From positions 1-13,181 of the forward strand of contig JALRFZ010000515.1 in the NCBI GenBank assembly GCA_023253615.1: a stretch of 13,181 nucleotides of DNA. The letters are read 5' to 3'. Positions 1 to 6,695 of the stretch are shown here, piece by piece (position 1 is the stretch's first letter; each line of letters opens with the position of its first letter). This DNA is from Verrucomicrobiales bacterium (GTDB taxonomy: Bacteria > Verrucomicrobiota > Verrucomicrobiia > Verrucomicrobiales > DEV007). A model generated the notes under the pieces. It had not been told where the DNA came from and ran no database searches. It saw only the letters and a list, made by a program, of their open reading frames with translations. The position numbers and the translations under genes were made by a program.

Positions 1-196
1 GGACGTTCAGCCGATGGACCACGAGGATTTCCTCTTTCCGGTCACTCAGGGCGAGGGCCGCCGCCGCGTTGCGCTCCGCACGGAAGTCCCTGAGGTCTTC
101 AAAATCACACTGTTCCGCCGCCGGAATACCCGATCCTCCCAAGTTGAGCCGATCGTGGATTTCCTCATTGATTACCGATATCCCAGAGACCGTCAT
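1..196 (-). CDS. Partial CDS (5' end), unrecognised protein, runs off window
   Basis: An open frame starts with ATG at 196 and stays open to the window edge, giving 65 residues. It begins MTVSGISVINEEIHDRL and continues through a Glu/Arg/Ala-rich segment (…DFEDLRDFRAERNAAAALAL…) ending …EEILVVHRLNV at the edge. Codons mostly end in G or C and the product looks soluble and helical, with no signal peptide or membrane segment. The start lies 32 bases inside the preceding prepilin gene, so the two overlap in different frames. An ATGA-coupled start at 168 exists in another frame, but it stops after about 40 residues with a poor, Arg-rich composition, so I prefer the start at 196. Its position directly after a pilin gene suggests a further component of the same filament system. 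No function can be named from this fragment, and the exact start is uncertain because no clear ribosome binding site is seen. Confidence 0.55.
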   Translation of the reverse strand, partial: MTVSGISVINEEIHDRLNLGGSGIPAAEQCDFEDLRDFRAERNAAAALALSDRKEEILVVHRLNV

Positions 197-614
197 TCGG
201 AGAGGCCGAGGGATCGTAAACGGCATTGCCGTTGAGGAAGACCGGAGGCATGCTCGTGATCCGTATCGTGAGAGGTAAGCCTTCGAGCGAATCGACATCC
301 GGAAGGGCGTTTCCGTTGGGAAGATAGGGAACCAGGATGCCGGTCTCCAAGGTTTCCGGAGAACTTGTCGGGTGATCGGCGAGATAGAGCCGCTGGGCCG
401 CGTAGACGGATTGCAGCTCGATGCCCGCCGACTTCCCTTTGCGCCAGGCACTCAGACTTTGGTAGGAAACGATTCCGATGGTCGAGAGCGCGAGGAGGAT
501 GGCGAGAACAAGAGTCAGTTCAACGAGGGACAAGCCTTTCTTCCGCTTTCGGCAAAGGTTGCTGCGGGGTTCCCTGAGCCGGTGAGTGCTGGGGTCACAT
601 TCAAGGTTGTTCAT
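165..614 (-). CDS. Type IV prepilin-like / pseudopilin protein (candidate major subunit)
   Basis: The 149-residue protein has a classic prepilin N-terminus. A basic leader of about 27 residues ends in KRKKG and is followed by LSLVELTLVLAILLALSTIGIV. Cleavage by prepilin peptidase is expected between Gly27 and Leu28, and Glu is at mature position 5 (residue 32). The hydrophobic stretch 28-50 is the filament core helix. The remaining roughly 100 residues form a small globular head, the size expected for a GspG/PilE-type core subunit and smaller than the other pilin-like proteins here. The C-terminus (YDPSASPNDGLWDIGNQ) recalls, from memory, tails of uncharacterised verrucomicrobial prepilins. 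It follows the large tip-like gene after 133 bases, and the gap may hold its own promoter. The leader is longer than usual, but no internal start is obvious. Membership of the prepilin family is clear; the role as major subunit is inferred. Confidence 0.9.
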   Translation of the reverse strand: MNNLECDPSTHRLREPRSNLCRKRKKGLSLVELTLVLAILLALSTIGIVSYQSLSAWRKGKSAGIELQSVYAAQRLYLADHPTSSPETLETGILVPYLPNGNALPDVDSLEGLPLTIRITSMPPVFLNGNAVYDPSASPNDGLWDIGNQ

Positions 615-624
615 AATCGATATC

Positions 625-654
625 AGTGTATCCCTGGGCCCGCCCGAAAATCAA
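625..654 (-). promoter_or_regulatory. Weak candidate sigma70-type promoter before the 149-residue prepilin
   Basis: On the minus strand a TTGATT box (649-654) is separated by 18 bases from TACACT (625-630), each matching 4 of 6 consensus bases. The ATG at 614 lies only about 10 bases beyond the -10 box, so the transcript would have almost no leader. No convincing Shine-Dalgarno sequence sits at the normal distance from that ATG; the nearest purine run is about 17 bases away. The alternative is simple readthrough from the upstream tip-like gene. The call rests on pattern only. Confidence 0.25.
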
Positions 655-698
655 TCCAGATCCGATTGGAATTCCGTTTCCCGCCGAGGCCTCCGGGG

Positions 699-714
699 GC
701 GGAGGGCGCTCCGC
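699..714 (-). other. Short hairpin in the gap between the tip-like gene and the prepilin
   Basis: Perfect 6-base arms (GCGGAG and CTCCGC) flank a 4-base loop about 34 bases past the stop of the 659-residue gene. There is no T-run after it on the minus strand, so it is not a standard intrinsic terminator. It could stabilise the 3' end of the upstream message or dampen readthrough so that pilin is expressed separately. Such hairpins also arise by chance in GC-rich DNA. Confidence 0.25.
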
Positions 715-747
715 AGCATGGACGGGAACGCAGGTCCTTGGGGAAGT

Positions 748-2727
748 TCACGGATGAATTTCCTCGATCATCACGAGCCAGTGCAGAAAGTGAATCGGAG
801 GAATCGCTGCTGGAGAAGTCGCTGAAAAGAGTTCCGCCGAAGTGATGTCCGCCCCGATATCGTCGTCGTCCGCTCCCTTGAAATCGAGGGGCGAGCGGTT
901 CGAATCGGGGCTCTCACTCATCGTATTGATCCGCCCGGAGAGATGCACCGGCGTCGGGACGTTCAGCTGGTGCCCGAAACGCTTTTCGGGGGAAAAAATC
1001 GCGACCGGAGGAAAAAAAGGTTCTCCCTCGGGGAGTCCGCTTCCCGCCGGAGCGGCTGTCGGAACCTGGTTGAAACTCTCCAAGAGATAGACCCGGGTGG
1101 GAGTCACGAGTGCAAAGCCTTCCGCAAAGGCGGAAAAATCAGCGCATCGGCGAAAGGCAACAGCAAACTGGTCGGGTTGTGAGGGAATCGTCGGGACAAT
1201 CAGCCCCGGCGATGCCGCATCGACTTCGATGAGAAGGGAATGATTGACCTCGACATCCGCCGCATCTGCAAGGGTCTGGAGAAAGGAGGGAAACAGTTCC
1301 GGCTGAACGACAAGGGCATGACGCCCGTTTTCGAGAATCTCCGTTTCGAAAGGGATCAGAGGGTCTTCTCCGGCGATGGGGGGGAGCCAGTTTTCTCCGC
1401 GCTCGAGAAGATGAGTGCGGCGTTGGTTGGCGCGATCGAGGTACGAAAACTCGATCACCGTGGGCAGCTGGGACGATGGAGCGACTGCCGTGACGCGGGC
1501 AATCATGGCAGCCTGGTTCGCCCCGCGGGCATAATCGTCCCATCCGACGGGACTTGCCCGGTTGGCGGGGTTGGCGGCGGGGGAACGGTAGAGAAAGTCC
1601 GTCCCTGCCATAACATCGACGAAGAGCGAGCGTGCCTTTTCACTGCCGGATGTGGACGCCGCATAAAAATCCCCCTGCGTTTGCCGTTCGCGTGCCTCGC
1701 GAACCCCGAGATCGTCAAATCCCTCGGAGAGGAATTGCCCACCCACGGAAGCGGGTGCCGCGAGGGAGATGGAGCGCCGTGCCGCAAGCGAACCCGAGGC
1801 TGCGCTGAAGGGTCCGATCGCCTCGAGATCACCTCCGTAGACCGGTCCTTCCACATGGATCCCGCTCCAATTGGTCCCGTCGGCATGGCGCCCCAGGTGA
1901 AGCCTCCCAGACGCGGCAAGAGGGATCTGCGAGGGGACTTCGTAGATGGAAAGCACGTAATTCCTTTCAAGAACCTCGTCCCTTCCGGGGTTGATCCGCG
2001 TGCGAACCGTGAAAAGCCACCAATTCCTCTTCGCCACAAAGAGTGATCCAGGAGCACTGTATCCGAAGCGAATCTGCGGATAAGTGAGAAGGTTGTAACG
2101 GGAATGAACGGTCGATGAAAGCGAAAGTCCCTTCTCGTCAAGGGGGTGGTAGGTTTTGTCCGGGGAAATCAGAGGGATCGTGGCATCAGCGGCGACGAGT
2201 GCGGATGGGAGATTCAAGGTCGCCGGCAGATTTTCGGAGAGTCCCGTGCTCGTTATCAGATTCAAGTTGGCCAAATTGCCAGGAAGAATGAGGCCCTCTC
2301 CGGCGGGCGTTCCCACCGAGAAGTTGTCGTTGAATCCGCTGGATGCGGGGTTTGCCGAGGTCCCGGTAAGACCGAGGGAGGCGATCATCCCGGCCTCGAG
2401 AACCTCTCTGCTGTCGGACAGTTCGATCGCCTCCTCAAAGATGGACGCCCAGGTGAAGGAGGATCCGGAGGAAGGCCCGCCTCCCTCCCGCATCGCACCC
2501 ATGGCACGGTTGGGAATCAGATGAATCAGGGCCGCGAGGAACGCATCCTCCCGATGGGTATAATCCTGACGAAGCTGCGCCTTCGACTGCGTCGTCGCCG
2601 ATCTCAGGGAAACCAGAAAACTTCCCCCGAGGAGGGCAAGGAGAAAACCGGAGACCCCGACCACCATGAGAACGGTCGAGGCTCCCCGCTGCGAACCGTT
2701 TGTTTTGCCAGGACCAAAGCCGTTCAT
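748..2727 (-). CDS. Large pilin-like membrane-anchored protein, candidate GspK/PilX-type tip subunit
   Basis: The 659-residue protein starts with a short polar leader ending SQRG (residues 12-15), then a hydrophobic helix at about 16-40 (ASTVLMVVGVSGFLLALLGG). It continues into a very large exported region. The leader and helix resemble prepilins, but mature position 5 is Leu20 rather than Glu. Loss of Glu5 together with an oversized head is the hallmark of GspK, which caps the pseudopilus with GspI and GspJ. The genes directly upstream encode two ordinary prepilins, in an order matching GspI-J-K. The head is rich in Ser, Ala, Gly and Pro and ends with an acidic patch and LHWLVMIEEIHP; no catalytic motif was recognised. 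The ATG at 2727 lies 20 bases after the previous stop with only a weak ribosome binding site. It is about twice the usual GspK size, so an adhesin or surface-display role is possible. The verrucomicrobial four-gene prepilin cassettes (Verru_Chthon A-D) are a possible relative; I could not test this. Confidence 0.8.
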   Translation of the reverse strand: MNGFGPGKTNGSQRGASTVLMVVGVSGFLLALLGGSFLVSLRSATTQSKAQLRQDYTHREDAFLAALIHLIPNRAMGAMREGGGPSSGSSFTWASIFEEAIELSDSREVLEAGMIASLGLTGTSANPASSGFNDNFSVGTPAGEGLILPGNLANLNLITSTGLSENLPATLNLPSALVAADATIPLISPDKTYHPLDEKGLSLSSTVHSRYNLLTYPQIRFGYSAPGSLFVAKRNWWLFTVRTRINPGRDEVLERNYVLSIYEVPSQIPLAASGRLHLGRHADGTNWSGIHVEGPVYGGDLEAIGPFSAASGSLAARRSISLAAPASVGGQFLSEGFDDLGVREARERQTQGDFYAASTSGSEKARSLFVDVMAGTDFLYRSPAANPANRASPVGWDDYARGANQAAMIARVTAVAPSSQLPTVIEFSYLDRANQRRTHLLERGENWLPPIAGEDPLIPFETEILENGRHALVVQPELFPSFLQTLADAADVEVNHSLLIEVDAASPGLIVPTIPSQPDQFAVAFRRCADFSAFAEGFALVTPTRVYLLESFNQVPTAAPAGSGLPEGEPFFPPVAIFSPEKRFGHQLNVPTPVHLSGRINTMSESPDSNRSPLDFKGADDDDIGADITSAELFSATSPAAIPPIHFLHWLVMIEEIHP

Positions 2728-2747
2728 GATTTCGTGGAATCAGAGGG

Positions 2748-3275
2748 TCAATCCGGGTTGCCACTGTAGGTGATTTCGGAGCCGGTATCATCCTGAAGCG
2801 TGATCTCAAGAATACCGCTCGTGTTCGAGAATCGAACCGCCGAAGGGACGCGGCTTACGGTCCATGAAGGCTCGGCCGGAAAAGCGTTCAGAGGACTCTC
2901 CAGGTAGTATTGGAGACCTCCTTCCCCGTTGGGGCCCTGGCCCAGAAGAGCCCGGCGAATCCTTCCATCAGGTTGGAGAAAACGAAGCTGCAAAACCGTG
3001 CCGGATGAGTCAGGCGCTGGTTGCCCGGCGATCGCGGCAGAGAGGTCGGCATGAATGCGGTAGGAATCGGCACGGCTGATAATCGCGGAGAGAAGTGTAT
3101 TGATCTGCGACGCTTCATCGCGCAGAAACCGAAACTCGGCAATACGGCGGGAGAATTCGATTTGCTGCCCGATCAGTGCAAGCAATCCAATCGCGAGGCC
3201 CAGGGAAATCGATATGGCCATGGCCATTTCGATCAGACTGAAGGCGGCCAGCGGGGAATCTTTCCGAAATTTCAT
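2748..3275 (-). CDS. Prepilin-like protein, GspJ/PilW position, atypical A|F processing site
   Basis: The 175-residue protein begins with an 11-residue leader (MKFRKDSPLAA), then FSLIEMAMAISISLGLAIGLLALIG, a prepilin helix with Glu at mature position 5 (residue 16). The residue before the expected cleavage is Ala11, not the usual Gly. Ala at -1 is known to be tolerated by some prepilin peptidases, but it is uncommon. The head of about 140 residues contains a QLRFLQPDGRIRRALL segment and ends with a beta-rich …LEITLQDDTGSEITYSGNPD. The start overlaps the stop of the preceding prepilin in an ATGA (3272-3275), implying coupled translation. Gene order and medium head size fit a GspJ/PilW-type minor pilin; the family is clear and the subtype is inferred from position. 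Confidence 0.85.
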   Translation of the reverse strand: MKFRKDSPLAAFSLIEMAMAISISLGLAIGLLALIGQQIEFSRRIAEFRFLRDEASQINTLLSAIISRADSYRIHADLSAAIAGQPAPDSSGTVLQLRFLQPDGRIRRALLGQGPNGEGGLQYYLESPLNAFPAEPSWTVSRVPSAVRFSNTSGILEITLQDDTGSEITYSGNPD

Positions 3276-3760
3276 CGCACCCGAAGGATGGTTCGCGCCT
3301 TATGGTAATCACGGCCCGCGATGCGGTAAGAAACAACGGAGCGCGCCTTCCAGGCCTCGGTGCGGGCCGGATTCGTGAGGGCGGTGCCGGTGCCACCGGA
3401 TACACCAAGATTATTGGGATCCGGTTCGCGAAAACGGACGAGAGAGACTCGAATTTCACGACCGCCTGGGTAACGACCGACTACCACCTCTGTTTCGGAA
3501 GATTCGGGATAGGCCGGCCAGGGGGACTCCGCCGAAACAAGATCCTCGAAGGGCAGGCGGGAGGCAAGGGCCGTTTCGCGGGAGAGATAGGCATCCGTCA
3601 AAGACTGCATCGCCGCCCAGGATTGCATCGAGGAAATCTGAATGGAGAGTTTCAAAAGGATCACGGACAAGGCGGTCAGAAGCGCCGTGGTGAGCGTGAT
3701 CTCGACCAAAGTGAAGCCCCGCTGTCCCGGCCGGCGCCGCATCGATGCGTTGAGGGTCAT
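3272..3760 (-). CDS. Prepilin-like protein, GspI/PilV position
   Basis: Starting at the ATG at 3760 gives 162 residues. The leader MTLNASMRRRPGQRG is followed by FTLVEITLTTALLTALSVILL, with cleavage expected after Gly15 and Glu at mature position 5 (residue 20). The frame is open further upstream, but that would place 39 extra residues before the leader and overlap the preceding gene, so I reject it. A second ATG at 3742 (MRRRPGQRG) would give a shorter leader and is a real alternative. The head is rich in Arg and Glu (…EVVVGRYPGGREIRVSLVRF…) and ends KARTILRVR. The stop overlaps the next prepilin start by four bases, so the two minor pilins are probably made in fixed ratio. First place in an I-J-K-like order suggests a GspI/PilV role. 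Confidence 0.87.
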   Translation of the reverse strand: MTLNASMRRRPGQRGFTLVEITLTTALLTALSVILLKLSIQISSMQSWAAMQSLTDAYLSRETALASRLPFEDLVSAESPWPAYPESSETEVVVGRYPGGREIRVSLVRFREPDPNNLGVSGGTGTALTNPARTEAWKARSVVSYRIAGRDYHKARTILRVR

Positions 3761-3794
3761 CGGTCCGGAAGGCGCGGAAACGAATAAGCGGGGT

Positions 3795-4814
3795 TCAGTT
3801 GACCGTATTGAGGGTCCCGTTGACACGAATCGTTCGATCGACTTCAATGGTGAGATGTTGGAGTCTCTCCGTGCCAAAGGGTGTCACGGTAATCACCTCG
3901 AGGGTCCAGGACCCGTCCTCCCGGATGACCGAGTCAAGATCTTTTACCTGAAGGATTTCGTTCTGGGGGACGGAGCCGTCCACGAGGACCGAGGAACCCG
4001 GGACGATGATCCCGGTTGTACCGAGGACGGGAGGACCTTTGTAGGCCTGGAGATAGGTCCATGAATCGGGGTAGAGGTCCACGTATTCAATCGAGAGGAC
4101 GGGAAAGGCACCTTTGATGATCTGGCCATTGACAAGCCCTTCAAGTGAGTGCGTGGTCATGGGCCAAACCTGAAGTGTGACGGAGTCGAGAAGGGACTCC
4201 GGGGCCTGATAGTCCTCGAAAGAAAACACCGAAAACCGTTCCTCGCCTCGAACTTTGGTCCGGTCGGCTCCGGGAATGGCATTCACGGGATAAGCGAGGG
4301 AGTGGGTCCCGTTGTCCGTGAGGGTTCCCTCGGAAAGAAGATCCGCCAAGCTGCGGTCGATTTCCGTTCCGAAGGTCTGATCGGGATAATTCTGGACGTG
4401 CCTCAGGAGTTTTACGGAACGGGCTGCCGGAGGCGCCGCAGGATCGGAGGAGAGTCCAACCATGGTCACCTCGATGGAAAAGGGTCGGTCCGCCCTTGTA
4501 CGGGGTACGGTTTCATAGGGGTCTTCGGAAAGGATCCGGACATTGGCAACAGGGATGTAGGAATTGACGTAAGTGGAATCGAGAAGGTAGCTTTTGAGCG
4601 GGGCATTCCGGATCGACCAGAGCTCGAAGCGTGCGCCGTGGGGATTGATTTCCAAAGGAGACTGGATCTGCCCTGCCTTGGAAACGCTTACATCCCACTC
4701 GAGGTTGTCCGGCATCTGAATTTGGCGGATGAAGAAAACATAATCGTTTGAGCAAGCATCTCGGGTGGGACCGCACGTGCAGAAAAGCAGAAGGGCGATG
4801 AACGTTTTTTTCAT
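3795..4814 (-). CDS. Exported beta-rich protein of unknown function, third of a conserved trio
   Basis: The 339-residue protein has a short signal sequence (MKKTFIALLLFCTCG) and several Cys residues near it, but no good lipobox. The mature part looks beta-rich and periplasmic or surface-exposed. Notable segments are SEDPYETVPRTRADRPFSIEVTM and, at the C-terminus, WTLEVITVTPFGTERL before the final VDRTIRVNGTLNTVN. I recall similar wording in hypothetical proteins of Verrucomicrobiota found beside prepilin genes; this is memory, not a search. The gene starts nine bases after the stop of its neighbour and lies 34 bases before the first minor prepilin, so it belongs to the filament operon. No enzyme motif was seen. 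It could be a filament-associated protein, a chaperone or a secreted substrate. Confidence 0.8.
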   Translation of the reverse strand: MKKTFIALLLFCTCGPTRDACSNDYVFFIRQIQMPDNLEWDVSVSKAGQIQSPLEINPHGARFELWSIRNAPLKSYLLDSTYVNSYIPVANVRILSEDPYETVPRTRADRPFSIEVTMVGLSSDPAAPPAARSVKLLRHVQNYPDQTFGTEIDRSLADLLSEGTLTDNGTHSLAYPVNAIPGADRTKVRGEERFSVFSFEDYQAPESLLDSVTLQVWPMTTHSLEGLVNGQIIKGAFPVLSIEYVDLYPDSWTYLQAYKGPPVLGTTGIIVPGSSVLVDGSVPQNEILQVKDLDSVIREDGSWTLEVITVTPFGTERLQHLTIEVDRTIRVNGTLNTVN

Positions 4815-4823
4815 TTGATTGCT

Positions 4824-5516
4824 TCAAGGTTGAGGGACGACACGGATGCCAGCGGGGGAGGGAGTCTTCCGGAGGGGGGATTCACCGGCCCGCTCCGACG
4901 ATTCACCGGATTCGGCGGGGAAAGCAGCCGGCAGCACGGAGATCGGACCACCTTCATAAGTCGCGATGCTGACTTTTCCACTGGAGCGCAGGGCCTGCGT
5001 CTCTTCCGGAGAAAAAGGCATCTTGCCGAGGGCCCGCTCGCGGCTGACCGGTTCGGCGTGAATCCAAGACCGGTTCCTCTCGAGGAATTTCGCCCAGGGC
5101 AGCAATTCGCTCCCATCCCGGATGCCCACCCGACTCTTGAGCGCTTCCGGGAGGTGCAGAACGGCGCGTTTCGGCACCAAGGTCATCACCCCGGCATGAT
5201 TCAGAACGGTGGACTCAGCGATGAGATCACGACCGTGCGTTCCTTTGGAGGGATCCACGCCGGGATTCGCGGGCGGCGCCAATTTGCGAATCGGATCGTT
5301 CTGCCTCGAGTGGCGAAGGCGGTTGGTTAGCTCTTCGGCGGAGACCGGCTCGGTCATGGCCGGCTTCACCCGCTTTTCATCGGCAAGCTCCTGGGCAAAG
5401 GAGAGCGGCAAAACAACGGAAACGGCCAAAAAGAAGAACGAGAGACGCTCCGATGCGAGTAAAAGTTTCATTCCGATGGACTCTGCGGATTTTCCGGATT
5501 CGGCGGAGTCCGACAT
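4824..5516 (-). CDS. Exported protein of unknown function, second of a conserved trio
   Basis: The 230-residue protein is drawn from the ATG at 5516. A second ATG at 5471 (residue 16, MKLLLASERL) gives a more standard signal peptide, whose hydrophobic core FFFLAVSVVLPLSFA ends in a plausible signal peptidase I site (SFA|QE). Neither start has a strong ribosome binding site; an AAGG lies very close to the upstream ATG. The mature protein has a charged, helix-prone N-terminal part (PVSAEELTNRLRHSRQNDP) and then a compact region STVLNHAGVMTLVPKRAVLHLP…GPISVLPAAFP. The tail is Ser/Glu/Pro-rich and disordered. It sits 21 bases after the first trio gene. No known domain was recognised, though I recall similar verrucomicrobial hypotheticals. 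The function is unknown; co-transcription with pilin genes suggests an envelope role in assembly or anchoring. Confidence 0.78.
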   Translation of the reverse strand: MSDSAESGKSAESIGMKLLLASERLSFFFLAVSVVLPLSFAQELADEKRVKPAMTEPVSAEELTNRLRHSRQNDPIRKLAPPANPGVDPSKGTHGRDLIAESTVLNHAGVMTLVPKRAVLHLPEALKSRVGIRDGSELLPWAKFLERNRSWIHAEPVSRERALGKMPFSPEETQALRSSGKVSIATYEGGPISVLPAAFPAESGESSERAGESPLRKTPSPAGIRVVPQP

Positions 5517-5537
5517 GCCTTTTTCCCGGAGGGAGGT

Positions 5538-6467
5538 TCAACGCAGCCTGCGCCCCCTCGAACCGGAGGAAATCTCGTCGTCGATCGTGGGATCGGTGTC
5601 GCTTTGGTGAAGAGGGCTGGAACCGGGATTGCTTGAATCGACGCCATCCGCGTTGTTTCCGTGCCCGTTGTTGCCGTTTACCTTATCGTAAAAACTGACC
5701 AGCAGAGCCAGATCCTGAAGATCGTAGCCGCCGTCGTATGGGTTGGAATGGGTCAGTTCCATGAGATAAACCACATCCCGGGGGCCTATTTTGATACGGC
5801 CCTGGCTGTCGAGAATGGGGGAAAGAAACGCTTCGAGGGAAGGCTGCTGGTATAGTGGCGATGTCGTCGGCGGCGTGTCACCGTTGCGAAGCGCCCGGAT
5901 ATTGGGCGACCCGGCCGCGGAGTAGAAGCGTGTGCTCCAGGACGAATTGGAAACGGAATAACGGCCCGCCACGTCAAGCGTTTCCCCGGCTAGGAGACGT
6001 GTGGAGTAAACGATCTTGTTCGGAACGACCTCGGCGTTCGTTCCGTAGAAGATGCGCGAGAGACTCCCGCCGCTTTTGCTCACGCTCGCCTCGGTGGGAA
6101 CCCACTCCCAGCGGGCGATCCGCCCGCGGGAGTCGAGCCAGACGCGCTTCACGGAAGTGCCGAGGACCCGGATGTCGGCATACACCTCGCGCTGGGCCCG
6201 GATTGTGCCGCCATTCTGAATCGTGACGATGTCAGAGACAACCTCCGGAACCGTGACACTCCAGGTAAGCGTTGGGTGTGTCCCGGCCTGGACGACCGTG
6301 GGATAGGCGCTGAGCGTGCCAACGGGAATCACGGGCGACCGGCTCTGACCGTGACCGGACCAAGTGGCGAGTAGGACAACGGCAGAAGCGAGAAGTGATT
6401 TGATTGTCACCACATTTTTCCCAACCGAGGCAAGGGAGGCGAAACCGTTTTTCATGATTGCATGCAT
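5538..6467 (-). CDS. Exported protein of unknown function, first of a conserved trio and first gene of the filament operon
   Basis: I place the start at the ATG at 6467 (309 residues). AGGG lies nine bases upstream, and the promoter candidate would start transcription near 6527, which excludes the longer GTG start there. A signal sequence covers about residues 1-42 (MHAIMKNG…, hydrophobic SLLASAVVLLATW, then SGHGQS). The mature protein begins with a beta-rich stretch containing GTLSAYPTVVQAGTHPTLTW, which suggests an immunoglobulin-like fold. It has a middle part with RVWLDSRGRIARWEW, then GPRDVVYLMELTHSNP and DLQDLALLVSFYDKVN. The tail (NNGHGNNADGVDSSNPG, then acidic and Arg-rich) looks flexible and could bind calcium. 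From memory, the VVYLMEL and NNGHGNN regions recur in hypothetical proteins of Verrucomicrobiota. No enzymatic motif was found; an extracellular structural or matrix role is inferred. Confidence 0.8.
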   Translation of the reverse strand: MHAIMKNGFASLASVGKNVVTIKSLLASAVVLLATWSGHGQSRSPVIPVGTLSAYPTVVQAGTHPTLTWSVTVPEVVSDIVTIQNGGTIRAQREVYADIRVLGTSVKRVWLDSRGRIARWEWVPTEASVSKSGGSLSRIFYGTNAEVVPNKIVYSTRLLAGETLDVAGRYSVSNSSWSTRFYSAAGSPNIRALRNGDTPPTTSPLYQQPSLEAFLSPILDSQGRIKIGPRDVVYLMELTHSNPYDGGYDLQDLALLVSFYDKVNGNNGHGNNADGVDSSNPGSSPLHQSDTDPTIDDEISSGSRGRRLR

Positions 6468-6529
6468 TTTGTTGGACCCTTCAAGAGGGAAGTCGTCGGT
6501 GAGACTTTCCCCGACAATCTCCATCACCC

Positions 6530-6549
6530 GCGAAAGATATCATTTTCGC
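6530..6549. repeat. Inverted repeat over the promoter -10 region, possible operator
   Basis: Arms GCGAAA (6530-6535) and TTTCGC (6544-6549) flank an 8-base spacer that contains GATATC. The repeat covers the proposed -10 box and the area just downstream, where a repressor would block transcription. A 20-base repeat with 6-base arms can occur by chance, so this is only a candidate. Confidence 0.35.
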
Positions 6550-6562
6550 CGAAAAACGTCAC
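6534..6562 (-). promoter_or_regulatory. Candidate sigma70-type promoter of the filament operon
   Basis: On the minus strand, GTGACG (6557-6562) lies 17 bases before TATCTT (6534-6539); each matches 4 of 6 consensus bases, with a TGA just ahead of the -10 box. Transcription would begin near 6527 and give a leader of about 60 bases before the ATG at 6467. Its place right after a terminator and ahead of a new gene set supports it. The box matches alone are modest. Confidence 0.45.
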
Positions 6563-6563
6563 G

Positions 6564-6600
6564 AAAAAAAAACTCAGCCCCGCGGGGCCCCGGGCGGGTT
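6564..6600 (-). terminator. Rho-independent terminator ending the motor/ABC transporter operon
   Basis: Read on the minus strand, a very GC-rich self-complementary segment (palindrome GCCCCGCGGGGC at 6577-6588; outer arms CCCGC and GCGGG) is followed by TGAG and nine T residues (6572-6564). It lies about 95 bases past the stop of the 277-residue gene. Several alternative stems are possible, but all end just before the T-run. Confidence 0.8.
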
Positions 6601-6632
6601 GATCCTCTTTGAATTTCGCGATCTCTTGTCTC

Positions 6633-6652
6633 AAGCCCAATGAGATGGGCTT
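6633..6652 (-). other. Hairpin in the 3' untranslated region of the motor operon
   Basis: Perfect 7-base arms AAGCCCA and TGGGCTT flank a 6-base loop, between the stop at 6696 and the terminator. No T-run follows on either strand. It may protect the message from 3' exonucleases or add a pause before termination. The whole 228-base gap (6468-6695) holds this hairpin, the terminator, the promoter and the operator candidate; I see no gene in it. Confidence 0.4.
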
Positions 6653-6695
6653 TCCGCACGTGGCGCCCCGTTTCACCCAAGCCGGTCGGACGCTT

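Noticed and set aside
1240..2046. Plus-strand open frame of 268 codons
   Set aside because: It lies entirely antisense to the 659-residue pilin-like gene, has low-complexity Gly/Arg-rich composition and no recognisable domain; a shadow of GC-rich coding on the other strand.
2146..2769. Plus-strand open frame of 207 codons
   Set aside because: It is antisense to the start of the 659-residue gene and shows no domain or signal. A short resemblance (NLSAV) to translated sequence near 9080 looks like chance.
3761..3877. 39-residue N-terminal extension of the first prepilin
   Set aside because: It would overlap the end of the preceding gene and place a long non-leader sequence before the prepilin cleavage site.
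6468..6527. GTG start extending the first exported protein by 20 residues
   Set aside because: It falls at the predicted transcription start and lacks a ribosome binding site, whereas the ATG at 6467 has AGGG nine bases upstream.
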